38,575 nucleotides of DNA from Parachlamydiaceae bacterium (GTDB lineage Bacteria > Chlamydiota > Chlamydiia > Chlamydiales > Parachlamydiaceae): contig JACDHD010000017.1 in assembly GCA_013821265.1 (NCBI GenBank), positions 1-38,575 on the forward strand, written 5' to 3'. Numbering within the stretch: position 1 is the first letter of the stretch; the number at the start of each line of letters is the position of its first letter. The notes under the pieces were generated by a model, which did no database searches, was not told where the DNA came from, and worked only from the letters and a program-made list of their open reading frames with translations. A program made the position numbers and the translations under genes. This document shows positions 1-7,400 of the stretch, piece after piece.

Positions 1-50
1 CGTCCTTTGCGTCCTTTGCGTCCTTTGCGTCCTTTGCGTCCTTTGCGTCG
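1..50. repeat. 9-bp minisatellite (GTCCTTTGC)n
   Basis: The window opens inside a perfect tandem array of the 9-base unit GTCCTTTGC, five full copies plus a partial one, so its true left end is not visible. The CGTCC core recurs in a second 9-base array near 36,591-36,637 (unit TTTCGTCCA), which suggests related repeat families. It lies about 130 bases upstream of the first gene. No function can be assigned. Confidence 0.9.
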
Positions 51-93
51 AATTGCGAAAATTCCAAAGGTTCCCTTTGGAATTTTCGCAATT
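51..93. repeat. Perfect 20-bp inverted repeat with 3-base loop
   Basis: Bases 51-70 (AATTGCGAAAATTCCAAAGG) are the exact reverse complement of bases 74-93, with TTC between them. It could be a transcription terminator for a gene left of the window, although only a short T-run (105-111) follows after a gap. It could also be a mobile palindrome. It starts exactly where the minisatellite ends. Confidence 0.85.
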
Positions 94-183
94 ACCTTTC
101 AGGTTTTTTTATTGAGTAAAATTCTTTTGGATGGTATTTTTTTATCATTTCTCAACCCTTTAATTGGTTAAATCTTTGATTTT

Positions 184-633
184 ATGAAAGAAATTGATGA
201 AGATGAGATCAATCATGAGATGTATGTGCACCTTTTATGGTCGACAACAAGCCAAAAACCCATAATACCGACTTCTGTGACTCCTCTTCTTTACAATTTT
301 TTCTGTGACTTGACATTAGATGAAGGATGTCATCTTATAGGTGGACATGTTTTTTGTGACCATATCCAATTGGTAATAAAATTTAACCCAGATACACTGT
401 TTTTTGATTTGATCACCAATCTGAAGGTCGCATCTTTACTATGGTTTCGGACAAATTTTCCCGAAATTGAAAAATTTGAATGGCAGAAATCTGATTTTGG
501 ATTCACTGTGGGTTTTGATGAAGTTGGTACTTTGCTCGAAAGAATCAAAAGAGCCAAGTTGTTTGAAGAAGAAGTCTTTTCTTTATTAGATCAAAATGAA
601 ATGAAATATGATCGTGTCGAAGTTTTAAAATAA
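184..633 (+). CDS. Degenerate REP-associated / IS200-like Y1 transposase
   Basis: The 149-residue protein follows the layout of REP-associated tyrosine transposases (Y1/IS200 fold). It has an N-terminal HLLWSTTSQKP strand like the family HIVFSTKxRxP, then GGHVFCDHIQLVI at the metal-binding HUH site, then FEWQKSDFGFTV (family FxWQxGYGAFSV), then a helix ending in MKYDRVEV (family IEYDERYV). Two catalytic features are missing. The HUH motif reads HIQ, and the tyrosine of the family YIxxQ helix is replaced in ERIKRAK, where a short HHRRRT-like stretch is also absent. It should therefore be unable to cut and join DNA in the usual way. It may be domesticated or decaying, but the frame is intact. 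A REP inverted pair lies 27 bases downstream, the classic RAYT arrangement. No Shine-Dalgarno is obvious. The fold call is by motif reading only. Confidence 0.72.
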   Translation: MKEIDEDEINHEMYVHLLWSTTSQKPIIPTSVTPLLYNFFCDLTLDEGCHLIGGHVFCDHIQLVIKFNPDTLFFDLITNLKVASLLWFRTNFPEIEKFEWQKSDFGFTVGFDEVGTLLERIKRAKLFEEEVFSLLDQNEMKYDRVEVLK

Positions 634-660
634 GGTACGTCCTTAAAAAGTCATGGCAAT

Positions 661-715
661 AAAGTAGCCAGGTCGTCCCGACCTGGTTGTCAAGGCCGGG
701 ACGGCCTTGCTACCT
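661..715. repeat. REPIN-like inverted REP doublet
   Basis: There are two hairpins. CCAGGTCGTCCCGACCTGG (668-686) is preceded by AAAGTAG, and CAAGGCCGGGACGGCCTTG (691-709) is followed by CTACCTT. The second is the reverse orientation of the same consensus, (A)AGGTAGCCAGxCCGTCCCGGxCTGG, that forms the array at 4,561-4,908. Two REPs in inverted orientation form a REPIN, the unit mobilised by RAYT proteins in other bacteria. It sits directly after the RAYT-like gene. Confidence 0.8.
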
Positions 716-723
716 TAATGTGA

Positions 724-739
724 GGGTCAAGCCTGACCC
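724..739. repeat. GGGTCA-AGCC-TGACCC palindrome (copy 1)
   Basis: Six-base arms with a 4-base loop, in the context GAGGGTCAAGCCTGACCCCGGGCAT. Two further copies follow the next two genes (1,702-1,721 and 2,395-2,410). It differs in sequence from the GTAGCCAG REP family. It could be an mRNA 3'-end structure or a separate mobile palindrome. Confidence 0.8.
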
Positions 740-831
740 CGGGCATAAGTGTTTAGATTTAAAATAGATTTAAAATACTTTTAATTAAAAGGTTTTTCAG
801 TTAAATTTACTGTTTTAAATGGTGAATATAA

Positions 832-1620
832 ATGCACGTGACTCCCAAATTTTTTCCTGTCAAAGCAGCAATTCATTCCTCCTTTTGCACGAAGTTAGAA
901 AATCTTTATGTTAAGCAAGTAAGAGTTTTGTTTTGTTTTCTTATAGAAAGAAGAAGGATTTTTTTCGCGAATGTCCTTGCCACTTTTTTAATTGAACCCC
1001 AGAATGCTTTACGTGCAGCATACTTGATGAAAAAAGGTCTCGATAGAAAAAAGCTAGTAAATCTAAACCCTACACGTTTATCTCCTGATCAATTAAAGTG
1101 TGCCCCCGTTCTCTTCATTCATGGAGATTCATCCAACTCAGGTCTATTTGCTCCGATGATTAATCAGGTTGTTAGAGACAATCCTTATAAACCGATTTTT
1201 ACTATCGATTTGGCTAGCGCAGATGGCGTTGTCTCAGCAAAAAACCATTTGCACTTAATCGTAGCCAAAGTTAAGGAAATTATAGCCTTATATCCTTCTT
1301 CAAAAACCCCTAAAATTTCATTTGTTGGTCATTCAAGTGGGGGTGATGTGCTAGGCCCTTTGGTTCGGGTGATGGAGGAAGAAAAATGGCCCTACCTAGG
1401 AACAATCATTAAAATAGGCTCAATTTTTAAAAAAATTGAAGCCGAGGAATTTTGGCGTTACCCTTATGGAAAAATAATAGAAATTATGGGAACAAAAGAT
1501 GTTTTTGAAGGATGCGAGTCGCATCTCTCCAATAAGCTTGTTGTTGCTTCTGGTCATTTAGGCCTTTTATTCAATAAAGTTGTATTAAAACGTATATCAA
1601 CAGAAATAGGGGCACTTTAG
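832..1620 (+). CDS. Alpha/beta hydrolase, possible lipase/esterase
   Basis: The 262-residue protein has a recognisable alpha/beta-hydrolase core after a roughly 90-residue N-terminal extension. VLFIHGD (residues 93-99) is the oxyanion-hole strand, GHSSGG (166-171) is the nucleophile elbow with Ser168, Asp223 sits in IMGTKD, and His242 in SGHLGLL completes a plausible Ser-Asp-His triad. The short, late acid and histidine regions resemble the lipase/triacylglycerol-hydrolase class. The substrate cannot be inferred. The N-terminal part is basic with a hydrophobic patch (31-55) and might bind membrane. It stands alone on the plus strand between repeat-rich spacers. The ATG has only a weak upstream purine signal (GGTGAATATAA), so the start is uncertain. 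Confidence 0.8.
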   Translation: MHVTPKFFPVKAAIHSSFCTKLENLYVKQVRVLFCFLIERRRIFFANVLATFLIEPQNALRAAYLMKKGLDRKKLVNLNPTRLSPDQLKCAPVLFIHGDSSNSGLFAPMINQVVRDNPYKPIFTIDLASADGVVSAKNHLHLIVAKVKEIIALYPSSKTPKISFVGHSSGGDVLGPLVRVMEEEKWPYLGTIIKIGSIFKKIEAEEFWRYPYGKIIEIMGTKDVFEGCESHLSNKLVVASGHLGLLFNKVVLKRISTEIGAL

Positions 1621-1701
1621 AATCGAAGTAGCTTCATGGGTGTTCGTGTTTTTCAAAATGTAAGCTAACTAAAGATTCACGATTGTGTTGAGGGTCATGT
1701 T

Positions 1702-1721
1702 GGGGGTCAGGCCTAACCCCC
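1702..1721. repeat. GGGGGTCAGGCCTAACCCCC palindrome (copy 2)
   Basis: A near-perfect palindrome of the same family as 724-739, with eight-base arms around AGGC. The preceding sequence TTGAGGGTCAT is an additional half copy. It lies 80 bases downstream of the hydrolase stop codon. Confidence 0.8.
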
Positions 1722-1793
1722 GTACATTTTACATTTATTGCCTCTTGTTAATTCACCGCGTACTGGAGTTTGTGGTTATGTTGGATAAAAGAT

Positions 1794-1810
1794 CGACGTC
1801 CTGGCTACCA
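1794..1810. repeat. Remnant half REP (reverse orientation)
   Basis: Read on the minus strand this segment gives ATGGTAGCCAGGACGTCGA, matching the first part of the GGTAGCCAGxCCGTCC consensus. The second arm of the hairpin is missing. It looks like a decayed REP copy. Confidence 0.5.
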
Positions 1811-1879
1811 TAATAGAAAAAATATATAATACTCGTAGCTGGGTTTTTCAAACCTTAACAATCACAAAATCAGTGTGTT

Positions 1880-2368
1880 TTGATGATAATTACTTTAGAA
1901 AAAGCAACGTCAAAAGATGCGCGTACTCTACATGCTCTTCAAGTTAAATCTTTTTTGCCTCTCTTAAAAAAATATAATGATGAACACACTAACCCAGCAT
2001 GCGAGCCTCTGGAAAAAACCTTGAGCAGGATCAACGATCCATCAAAGGAATTCTATAAAATCTTAAAAGATAATGTGCTAGTTGGTGGAGTTGCTATAAA
2101 ATATACCGTCCCAGAAAAAATATTTCTAGGACCTTTGTTTATTGATCCAGATTATCAAAATCAAAAGATTGCTCAAGAGACCTTGAAGCTTATGGAGACT
2201 GCATTTCCAGATGTGGTTTTTTTTGAATTGGCAACGATATCCAAGGAAAAGGGCAATATTCATCTATATGAAAAAATGGGTTACTTAGCTACGGGTGAAG
2301 TTAAACGGATCGTTGGACCTTTTGCTTCCTTTGATGTCATTTTTTTTAGAAAAATAATAAAAACATAA
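1880..2368 (+). CDS. GNAT-family N-acetyltransferase
   Basis: The 162-residue protein has the GNAT fold order. The N-terminal strand and helix (IITLEKATSKDARTLHALQ) are followed by the beta2-beta3 hairpin (KILKDNVLVGGVAI, 60-73). Motif A covers FLGPLFIDPDYQNQKIAQETLKL (82-104), where QNQKIA occupies the acetyl-CoA pyrophosphate loop, canonically Q/RxxGxG/A, here lacking the first glycine. A C-terminal IHLYEKMGYLATGE (127-140) is typical of motif B. It should transfer an acyl group from acyl-CoA to an amine, but the acceptor is unknown. The frame opens with two consecutive ATG codons and has no clear ribosome-binding site. It is flanked by unrelated genes and repeats and looks monocistronic. 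Confidence 0.85.
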   Translation: MMIITLEKATSKDARTLHALQVKSFLPLLKKYNDEHTNPACEPLEKTLSRINDPSKEFYKILKDNVLVGGVAIKYTVPEKIFLGPLFIDPDYQNQKIAQETLKLMETAFPDVVFFELATISKEKGNIHLYEKMGYLATGEVKRIVGPFASFDVIFFRKIIKT

Positions 2369-2394
2369 CTTTGCGTTCCATTACTTGATGTTGA

Positions 2395-2410
2395 GGGTCA
2401 GGCTTGACCC
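2395..2410. repeat. GGGTCAGGCTTGACCC palindrome (copy 3)
   Basis: Third member of the family at 724-739, 27 bases after the acetyltransferase stop codon, again preceded by TTGA and followed by CATGCAT. A second short palindrome, GCAGGCCTGC, lies around 2,454-2,463. Confidence 0.8.
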
Positions 2411-2513
2411 CATGCATTTTTTCAACCGAATCCATTCAAGGAATTAAGGAATTGCAGGCCTGCCCCCCTTTTTTGATTGAAAAAATATCACTTCTCTCAT
2501 AAGTAAATCATTT

Positions 2514-3290
2514 ATGTCAGAAAAACGAGTGCTTTCAAAAAAAACAAGTATATGCCTCCTTGCTGGAGCCACAACCCTTCTACTTACCTTGCTACTATTC
2601 CTAAATCCTATTCCTCAATCGCAACAATATCACCTGTTTGCCGACACAAAAAGTTGGTTAGGTATCCCAAATGCCTCCAACGTCCTATCAAACCTCCCTT
2701 TTGCATTCATAGGTATCTGGGGCCTAATCGTTCTATTCTTTCCTCACAAAAAACTGTTTCTCGATAATCGAGAACGCTGGCCTTGGATCACCTTCTCAAT
2801 AGGACTTTTCCTAACAGCCCTTGGATCTGCCTACTACCACCTATCTCCCGATAACGCGCGCCTCGTTTGGGATCGCCTTCCCATGACTCTGGTTTTTATG
2901 TCTCTTGCAACTGCTCTTATTTGTGAACGAATCAGTACCCCCTTTGGTTTGTTGGCATGGCCGATATTAATTGCCATCGGATTCTCTAGCATTGTCTATT
3001 GGCACCACACTAACGATCTACGCCCCTACCTAGGTGTACAACTCTTCACTTTATTAGTGATGCTCCTCATGCTAGTTACTGTTTCACCCTATAACCGGAA
3101 TTGGGATCTAGCGGTTATCATCATCCTTTTCGCACTTGCCAGATTATTCGAATTCTTTGATAAGGAAATTTATCGATTAACAGCAAACGTTGCAAGCGGC
3201 CACACACTAAAGCATTTAGCGGCAGCATTAGCTGCTTTGTGGTTAATCCGCATGATTTCAAAGAGGAAAATTGTAACCGATGAACATTAA
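2514..3290 (+). CDS. Ceramidase-like (CREST superfamily) membrane protein
   Basis: The 258-residue polytopic protein has about seven hydrophobic segments (near residues 12-30, 56-76, 92-106, 122-137, 146-163, 174-190 and 198-214, with another near 233-247). It carries the signature residues of the alkaline ceramidase/PAQR (CREST) superfamily: SAYYHL with His109, WDRLPM with Asp120, and a late HTLKHL with His230 and His234. The three histidines and the aspartate are the expected zinc ligands for amide-bond hydrolysis. The LGIPNASNVLSNLPF stretch is typical of bacterial members. Substrate specificity is not provable from sequence; a lipid amide is the family expectation. The 3' end overlaps the next gene by 11 bases, so the two are probably co-transcribed. 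No Shine-Dalgarno is visible. Confidence 0.78.
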   Translation: MSEKRVLSKKTSICLLAGATTLLLTLLLFLNPIPQSQQYHLFADTKSWLGIPNASNVLSNLPFAFIGIWGLIVLFFPHKKLFLDNRERWPWITFSIGLFLTALGSAYYHLSPDNARLVWDRLPMTLVFMSLATALICERISTPFGLLAWPILIAIGFSSIVYWHHTNDLRPYLGVQLFTLLVMLLMLVTVSPYNRNWDLAVIIILFALARLFEFFDKEIYRLTANVASGHTLKHLAAALAALWLIRMISKRKIVTDEH

Positions 3291-4488
3291 TGTCCGACGT
3301 CTATTTTGGGTCGCCTTTTACGTGATCTCCTTGGTTGCTGTTGCCCTCATCGCAGGCTTTTTTGGACGCAACTTAATGGGTATTGGTCCCTCGCCCACAC
3401 GTTCTGCTTTTTCCGGACGCCTCCCAAGCATTCCAGATCCTTCTCTCAGCGACGACCAGCGTCGTTTCCAATTTTTCTATGCAACCAATCGCGTCAACAA
3501 TGACAGCACCTTCAATGAACGAGGAAACGAGTTGGGCAATGAAATAACAAAGGGAACTTTCGATGTTCTGATCTCCCCTTACCTACAGATTATGCCTCAT
3601 GTTTGGTTTGACAAAGCTAGCCTAAAACTGTCGGATCGCACCGAACTTCCCCACGAACAATTTAAAACACAACTACGTCAAGCCGTAGAGGCATCTCCAA
3701 AAAAATCCATTTTAGTCATCGTGTGGGGCTTTAGAGACTGGTTTCAATCAGCTGCACTGAAAACTGCCTTTACAGCCTACGCTCTGGATATCAACACCCC
3801 AGTCGTGCTCTTCGATTGGCCTGGCAACCAGGGAGAAGGACGCAATGGTTATCTCGCCTCACAAAGCGTCGCTACTCAGTCTGCACCAGATCTAGGACGC
3901 TTTCTGGCAGAACTCTTTCGACACACGGGGGCCGAAAACATTTGGCTGATGGGAAGCAGCCTAGGCTGCCAAACCATCTGCGACTCTTTCGCATGGCTTG
4001 AAACCCAGCCAGACCTTATTCAAGGCAAACCAAAGCTCTCTCACGTTGTATTGTCAGCACCAGATGTTTCCGCACAAGCCTTTGATGATAAATTCGCAGA
4101 GAGAATTACAGCCCTAGCTGAGCACCTAACTGCCTACGTTTCTTCCAACGACCGTGCGTTGCTCATGAGCCACTGGGTTAATCGTGGGCGTCGCCTAGGA
4201 CGCATAGCAGAGGTATCCGTGCCTCCAGAAGAGCGGAAGGAAGAATATGAATTCGAAGAAGCACTAGAGCTGCTAGATCTGCAAGCTCAAGGTGTGCGAA
4301 ATATTTCTGTTGTAGATGCAACACCAATAAATACTGTTCGCAATTTACACCATTTTTTTACTGATTCCCCAGTATTTTTTGATGACCTCTATCAACGTCT
4401 ACTTAGACCTAATTATATTCTAAGCCGTCGTCTACATGAAATTCGCGAACCCTCCCTAAAGCAATCGTACTGGATCCTCTGGAACTAA
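3280..4488 (+). CDS. DUF900-type alpha/beta hydrolase, membrane anchored
   Basis: The 402-residue protein has one N-terminal membrane segment (about 9-29). Family landmarks are RFQFFYATNR (62-71), the ILVIVWGFRDWF strand (144-155), VVLFDWPGNQG (175-185), the nucleophile elbow GSSLG (225-229, Ser227), VVLSAPDVSAQAF, SSNDRAL with Asp291 as the likely acid, and NLHHFF with His357 or His358 as the base. The family FVHGYN turn is replaced by VWGF, so the oxyanion region is atypical. It is likely a lipid or ester hydrolase exposed outside the inner membrane. The start overlaps the ceramidase-like gene by 11 bases, suggesting translational coupling and a shared lipid-related job. The stop codon lies inside a 69-base repeat also found at the end of dxr. 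Confidence 0.75.
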   Translation: MNINVRRLFWVAFYVISLVAVALIAGFFGRNLMGIGPSPTRSAFSGRLPSIPDPSLSDDQRRFQFFYATNRVNNDSTFNERGNELGNEITKGTFDVLISPYLQIMPHVWFDKASLKLSDRTELPHEQFKTQLRQAVEASPKKSILVIVWGFRDWFQSAALKTAFTAYALDINTPVVLFDWPGNQGEGRNGYLASQSVATQSAPDLGRFLAELFRHTGAENIWLMGSSLGCQTICDSFAWLETQPDLIQGKPKLSHVVLSAPDVSAQAFDDKFAERITALAEHLTAYVSSNDRALLMSHWVNRGRRLGRIAEVSVPPEERKEEYEFEEALELLDLQAQGVRNISVVDATPINTVRNLHHFFTDSPVFFDDLYQRLLRPNYILSRRLHEIREPSLKQSYWILWN

Positions 4489-4553
4489 GGGGACTCTGTC
4501 CCCTTAGAACCCCTGCCAAAGGGTATGAACCCTCTGGACTCCCATTATAGTGA
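4485..4553. repeat. 69-bp dispersed repeat, copy 1 (overlaps a stop codon)
   Basis: Identical over 69 bases to 35,782-35,850. It begins CTAAGGGGACTCTGTCCCCT, which contains the palindrome AAGGGGACtctGTCCCCTT, and ends ACTCCCATTATAGTGA. The first TAA is the stop codon of the upstream hydrolase. The sequence after it grades into the REP array. Confidence 0.92.
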
Positions 4554-4560
4554 AGTTTTC

Positions 4561-4908
4561 GAAGAACAACCTTTCAGAAACCTCAAAGAAAGTAGCCAGA
4601 CCGTCCCGGTCTGGTAAAAAAGAAGAACAGCCTTTCAAACACCTCAAAGAAGGTAGCCAGACCGTCCCGGTCTGGTAAAAAGAAGAACAGCCTTTCAGAC
4701 ACCTCAAAGAAGGTAGCCAGACCGTCCCGGTCTGGTAAAAAAAAAGAACAGCCTTTCAGACACTTCAAAGAAGGTAGCCAGACCGTCCCGGTCTGGTAAA
4801 AAGAAGAACAGACACCTCAAAGAAAGTAGCCAGACCGTCCCGGTCTGGTAAAAAGAAGAACGCCTTTCAGACACCTCAAAGAAAGTAGCCAGACTGTCGC
4901 GGTCTGAC
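4561..4908. repeat. Six-copy tandem REP array (about 60-bp period)
   Basis: Six direct repeats of a unit that starts GAAGAACAGCCTTTCAGACA, continues CCTCAAAGAAGGTAG and ends in the hairpin CCAGACC-GTCCC-GGTCTGG plus TAAAAA. Copies 1-4 are nearly full length. Copy 5 has lost CCTTTCAG and copy 6 is shorter, with a damaged stem (AGACTGTCGCGGTCT). All are in the same orientation. The spacer between the hydrolase and the kinase is otherwise AT-rich. Confidence 0.92.
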
Positions 4909-4968
4909 CAGCACCACTTTAGATATGTAAAATCTTTTAGATGATATTAATTTAAATTATTATTTGTA

Positions 4969-4997
4969 TTGAATAAATAATCAAACAATGATATACT
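4969..4997 (+). promoter_or_regulatory. Sigma70-like promoter for the kinase gene
   Basis: TTGAAT (4,969-4,974) and TATACT (4,992-4,997) are separated by 17 bases, 35 bases before the ATG at 5,033. The spacing is ideal and both boxes match the consensus in at least 4 of 6 positions. AT-rich context lowers certainty. Confidence 0.5.
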
Positions 4998-5032
4998 AAT
5001 TGTTTAATTTAATTATTTATACAATTAACAAT

Positions 5033-6328
5033 ATGACATCTATTTCTTCTCCAAGACTACCATCTTCTAGATATCTATCTGACGATGATGAAAATTTCCC
5101 CCCTTGTAATGCCCTTGAAAGCAAAGAAGCAGCTTCCAAATCTAAACGAACTCCCCTTTCCCCATTAAGGAATATCGGCAATATTCCTAAAGAAGCTCCA
5201 AAAGAATCCCTCTATTTAGCTCGAAAAGATCCAAGATTTGACTCCTATTCTTCAGACGCTCCAAAAGTCAAAGGACTAACAGATGCTAAATTAACTAAGA
5301 TCATCGCTCCCTGGCAAAAACTTGCGGTAGAGAAAGAAAGAACCCTTTTTGTTACTGATAACAACTTTTTTAAAAGTCAACGTGTGATTGTGACCGAAGA
5401 TGGACATCTCATTGCCGTAGAATGCACGGAAAGAAATAAAGAAAACTGCGGCACTTTTAAACACTTTACTCAAGCTAAAGATCTTCATGCCCCCAGTAAA
5501 CGTTTTGCTGCTGTTGCCATGCCATGTGATGCGTCCAATAATCTTGAGACCGCCATTAATGAAATGGAGTTTCTATTACGATTGAAAGATATTGATGGCA
5601 TTGCGAGATGTTGGATGTCTATCACTTATCGAAATAATAATAACAATGAAGAAATCCTTTTAATCCTTGATTTAGGTGATCATGGAGATCTTTGGAAAGC
5701 TCTAAACGTTTCCAATTTAACGTTTGAAAGACAAGATCTACGATCGATCACTAAACAACTTTTATCAACTTTAAAAAAGATAGAAGATTTGGGATTGATA
5801 CACAGAGACATTAAAGCACGAAACATTATTTTATCCAGTAGGTCTGAAGCAGATCACAAAGAAAAAGGTCGATTTAAAGTTAAATTGATCGATTTTGGGG
5901 CAATGTGCGAAGAAAAGGATAAAGCGGCAAAAGCACTCATGAAAACAACACCGCTTGCCGCTTCTCCCGAATTAGCACGAAGATTGTTAGCAAAAACTCC
6001 AGAACTAGTATCAGCCACAACGAATAAATTGGATGTGTGGCAAATAGGGGTCTGCATTTATCAAATTTTTAATAAAATGATAGCAAGTAGAGTTTTAGAC
6101 AAGGATGACCCGTTTCCTTGGTTCAAAGGAGCTAAAAGACCGCTTGAATGTTACGAAGCTCTGAAAGGATATACATCGGCAACTGTCAATTTTGATGCGC
6201 TTGCCAAAGTGGATAAAACCATCACAACACTCCTACAAAAAATGCTGGTAAGAAAGCCTTCAGATAGAGCAAGTGCAAAAGAATTATACACCCTCTATGA
6301 ACAATTAATTGCAAACGATCCAATATAA
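5033..6328 (+). CDS. Eukaryotic-type Ser/Thr protein kinase, atypical N-lobe
   Basis: The 431-residue protein has a clear kinase C-lobe: IHRDIKARN (256-264, catalytic Asp258 and Asn264), LIDFGAM (285-291, Asp287), SPE in place of APE (311-313), DVWQIG (334-339) and a final RKPSDRAS (407-414). The N-lobe is poorly conserved. No glycine-rich loop is evident, and the beta3 position reads AAVAMP (159-164) without the usual lysine, although Glu177 or Glu179 in the following helix could be the alphaC glutamate. The first roughly 85 residues are low-complexity and serine/proline rich. It is either a WNK-like or lysine-relocated kinase or a pseudokinase. The ATG at 5,033 is preferred over an upstream TTG at 5,000, because the promoter-like boxes end at 4,997. 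No partner gene is adjacent in an operon. Confidence 0.82.
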   Translation: MTSISSPRLPSSRYLSDDDENFPPCNALESKEAASKSKRTPLSPLRNIGNIPKEAPKESLYLARKDPRFDSYSSDAPKVKGLTDAKLTKIIAPWQKLAVEKERTLFVTDNNFFKSQRVIVTEDGHLIAVECTERNKENCGTFKHFTQAKDLHAPSKRFAAVAMPCDASNNLETAINEMEFLLRLKDIDGIARCWMSITYRNNNNNEEILLILDLGDHGDLWKALNVSNLTFERQDLRSITKQLLSTLKKIEDLGLIHRDIKARNIILSSRSEADHKEKGRFKVKLIDFGAMCEEKDKAAKALMKTTPLAASPELARRLLAKTPELVSATTNKLDVWQIGVCIYQIFNKMIASRVLDKDDPFPWFKGAKRPLECYEALKGYTSATVNFDALAKVDKTITTLLQKMLVRKPSDRASAKELYTLYEQLIANDPI

Positions 6329-6419
6329 ACCCATTTTTTGCAATTACCCTTACTTTTTCTAGATAAAAATTTATTAACCTGTTATTCTTTTTTATTCTTA
6401 AACTGGAAAGGAACATCTT

Positions 6420-7400
6420 ATGACAAGCATTTATTTTAATTCCGAAATCGTTGGAGCTGTCCCTTATGCAGAAAGATTCAGAAGCTTTTGCTGCAGACCC
6501 CTTCATTACTTTTGTGATGGCAAAATTCGTGAGTTTTCCTATGGTCGTTTGCGCAGTAGAACAGAAGAAAGTTACACTACTGACCAGAAGAATTGCTTAA
6601 AGACTTTAAAAATGGCGGTTTTAATTATTCCAGGCCTTATTGTAGGCACCATCGCAGCTGTTGTTGCTGCAGTTGCATGGCGCTTTAATTCGCAACTTTC
6701 TCAACTTCGGTATGGTCTAAATGTAATTTGGTTAGAAAAATATGAAAAACCCATTTACATGAAGAGGGATCTGGAAAGCTCATTTAAAGCTCCTACCTAT
6801 GAACTCACGGCTGATTTTTCCCTAAATAGATCACATGAACAATTAAAACAAAAATGGATCGCTTTCCTTTCAAAGATAACCTCAAAAGATAGCTGGAAAA
6901 CTCCTTCTATCCGCAAAGAATTTGATGAAATTATCTCTGAAGCTCACAAAGAAATGCACCTCCTGTTCCAACATGCTGCAAAAGCATCAGGCAATGACCC
7001 CACTAGAATGGCTCAGTTAATGGCTGAACAGCATGTTTATAGCGATCGGAATGGGGAAAACTATTGCCGTGCTTTCTTCTTTAACAGCATCGGTTATATG
7101 TACAATGCCGCTCGGCATCGTACTCATTTTGCCACGACAGCTGAAGGACTCGACGAAGTTCGGGATAATAATAGCTATCAAAATGCGATGCGTTCGGAAA
7201 ACACTACACCTTTCTTTACGCCAGGAACTGATGAACAGCGCTGGAGACTGCTATACAATGATGCATGTGGGTTAATCGATCAGTACCCAGGACTCAGAGC
7301 ACCATTGTATCAAGAAGATAGTCGATTCTCCAAGTGTGCAACCCCTCATGCCTCTCCTTCATTGGGTTTTGCTTCATGGAATGACACCCCCACAATGTAG
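6420..7400 (+). CDS. Hypothetical protein with one long membrane segment
   Basis: The 326-residue protein is not recognised. A cysteine- and basic-rich N-terminus (residues 1-60, with RSFCCRPLHYFCDG) is followed by one strongly hydrophobic stretch, about residues 64-90 (from MAVLIIPGLIVG to VAWRF). That could form a helical hairpin, as in chlamydial inclusion-membrane proteins. The rest is soluble and mixed-charge, with a RTHFATTAEGLDEVRDNNSYQ patch. A good Shine-Dalgarno (GGAAAGGAA, 10 bases before ATG) supports the start. It follows the kinase by 91 bases on the same strand and may be its substrate or partner, but that is a guess. The C-terminus is proline/serine rich. Confidence 0.6.
   Translation: MTSIYFNSEIVGAVPYAERFRSFCCRPLHYFCDGKIREFSYGRLRSRTEESYTTDQKNCLKTLKMAVLIIPGLIVGTIAAVVAAVAWRFNSQLSQLRYGLNVIWLEKYEKPIYMKRDLESSFKAPTYELTADFSLNRSHEQLKQKWIAFLSKITSKDSWKTPSIRKEFDEIISEAHKEMHLLFQHAAKASGNDPTRMAQLMAEQHVYSDRNGENYCRAFFFNSIGYMYNAARHRTHFATTAEGLDEVRDNNSYQNAMRSENTTPFFTPGTDEQRWRLLYNDACGLIDQYPGLRAPLYQEDSRFSKCATPHASPSLGFASWNDTPTM

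Noticed and set aside
1-50. CRISPR array at the window start
   Set aside because: The 9-base units are contiguous with no spacers, so it is a minisatellite.
4504-4768. Minus-strand open frames across the REP array
   Set aside because: Their repeated peptide is the translated 60-base repeat, with no independent coding evidence.
4561-4908. CRISPR array
   Set aside because: Whole 60-base units repeat, including the supposed spacer, and there are no cas genes nearby.
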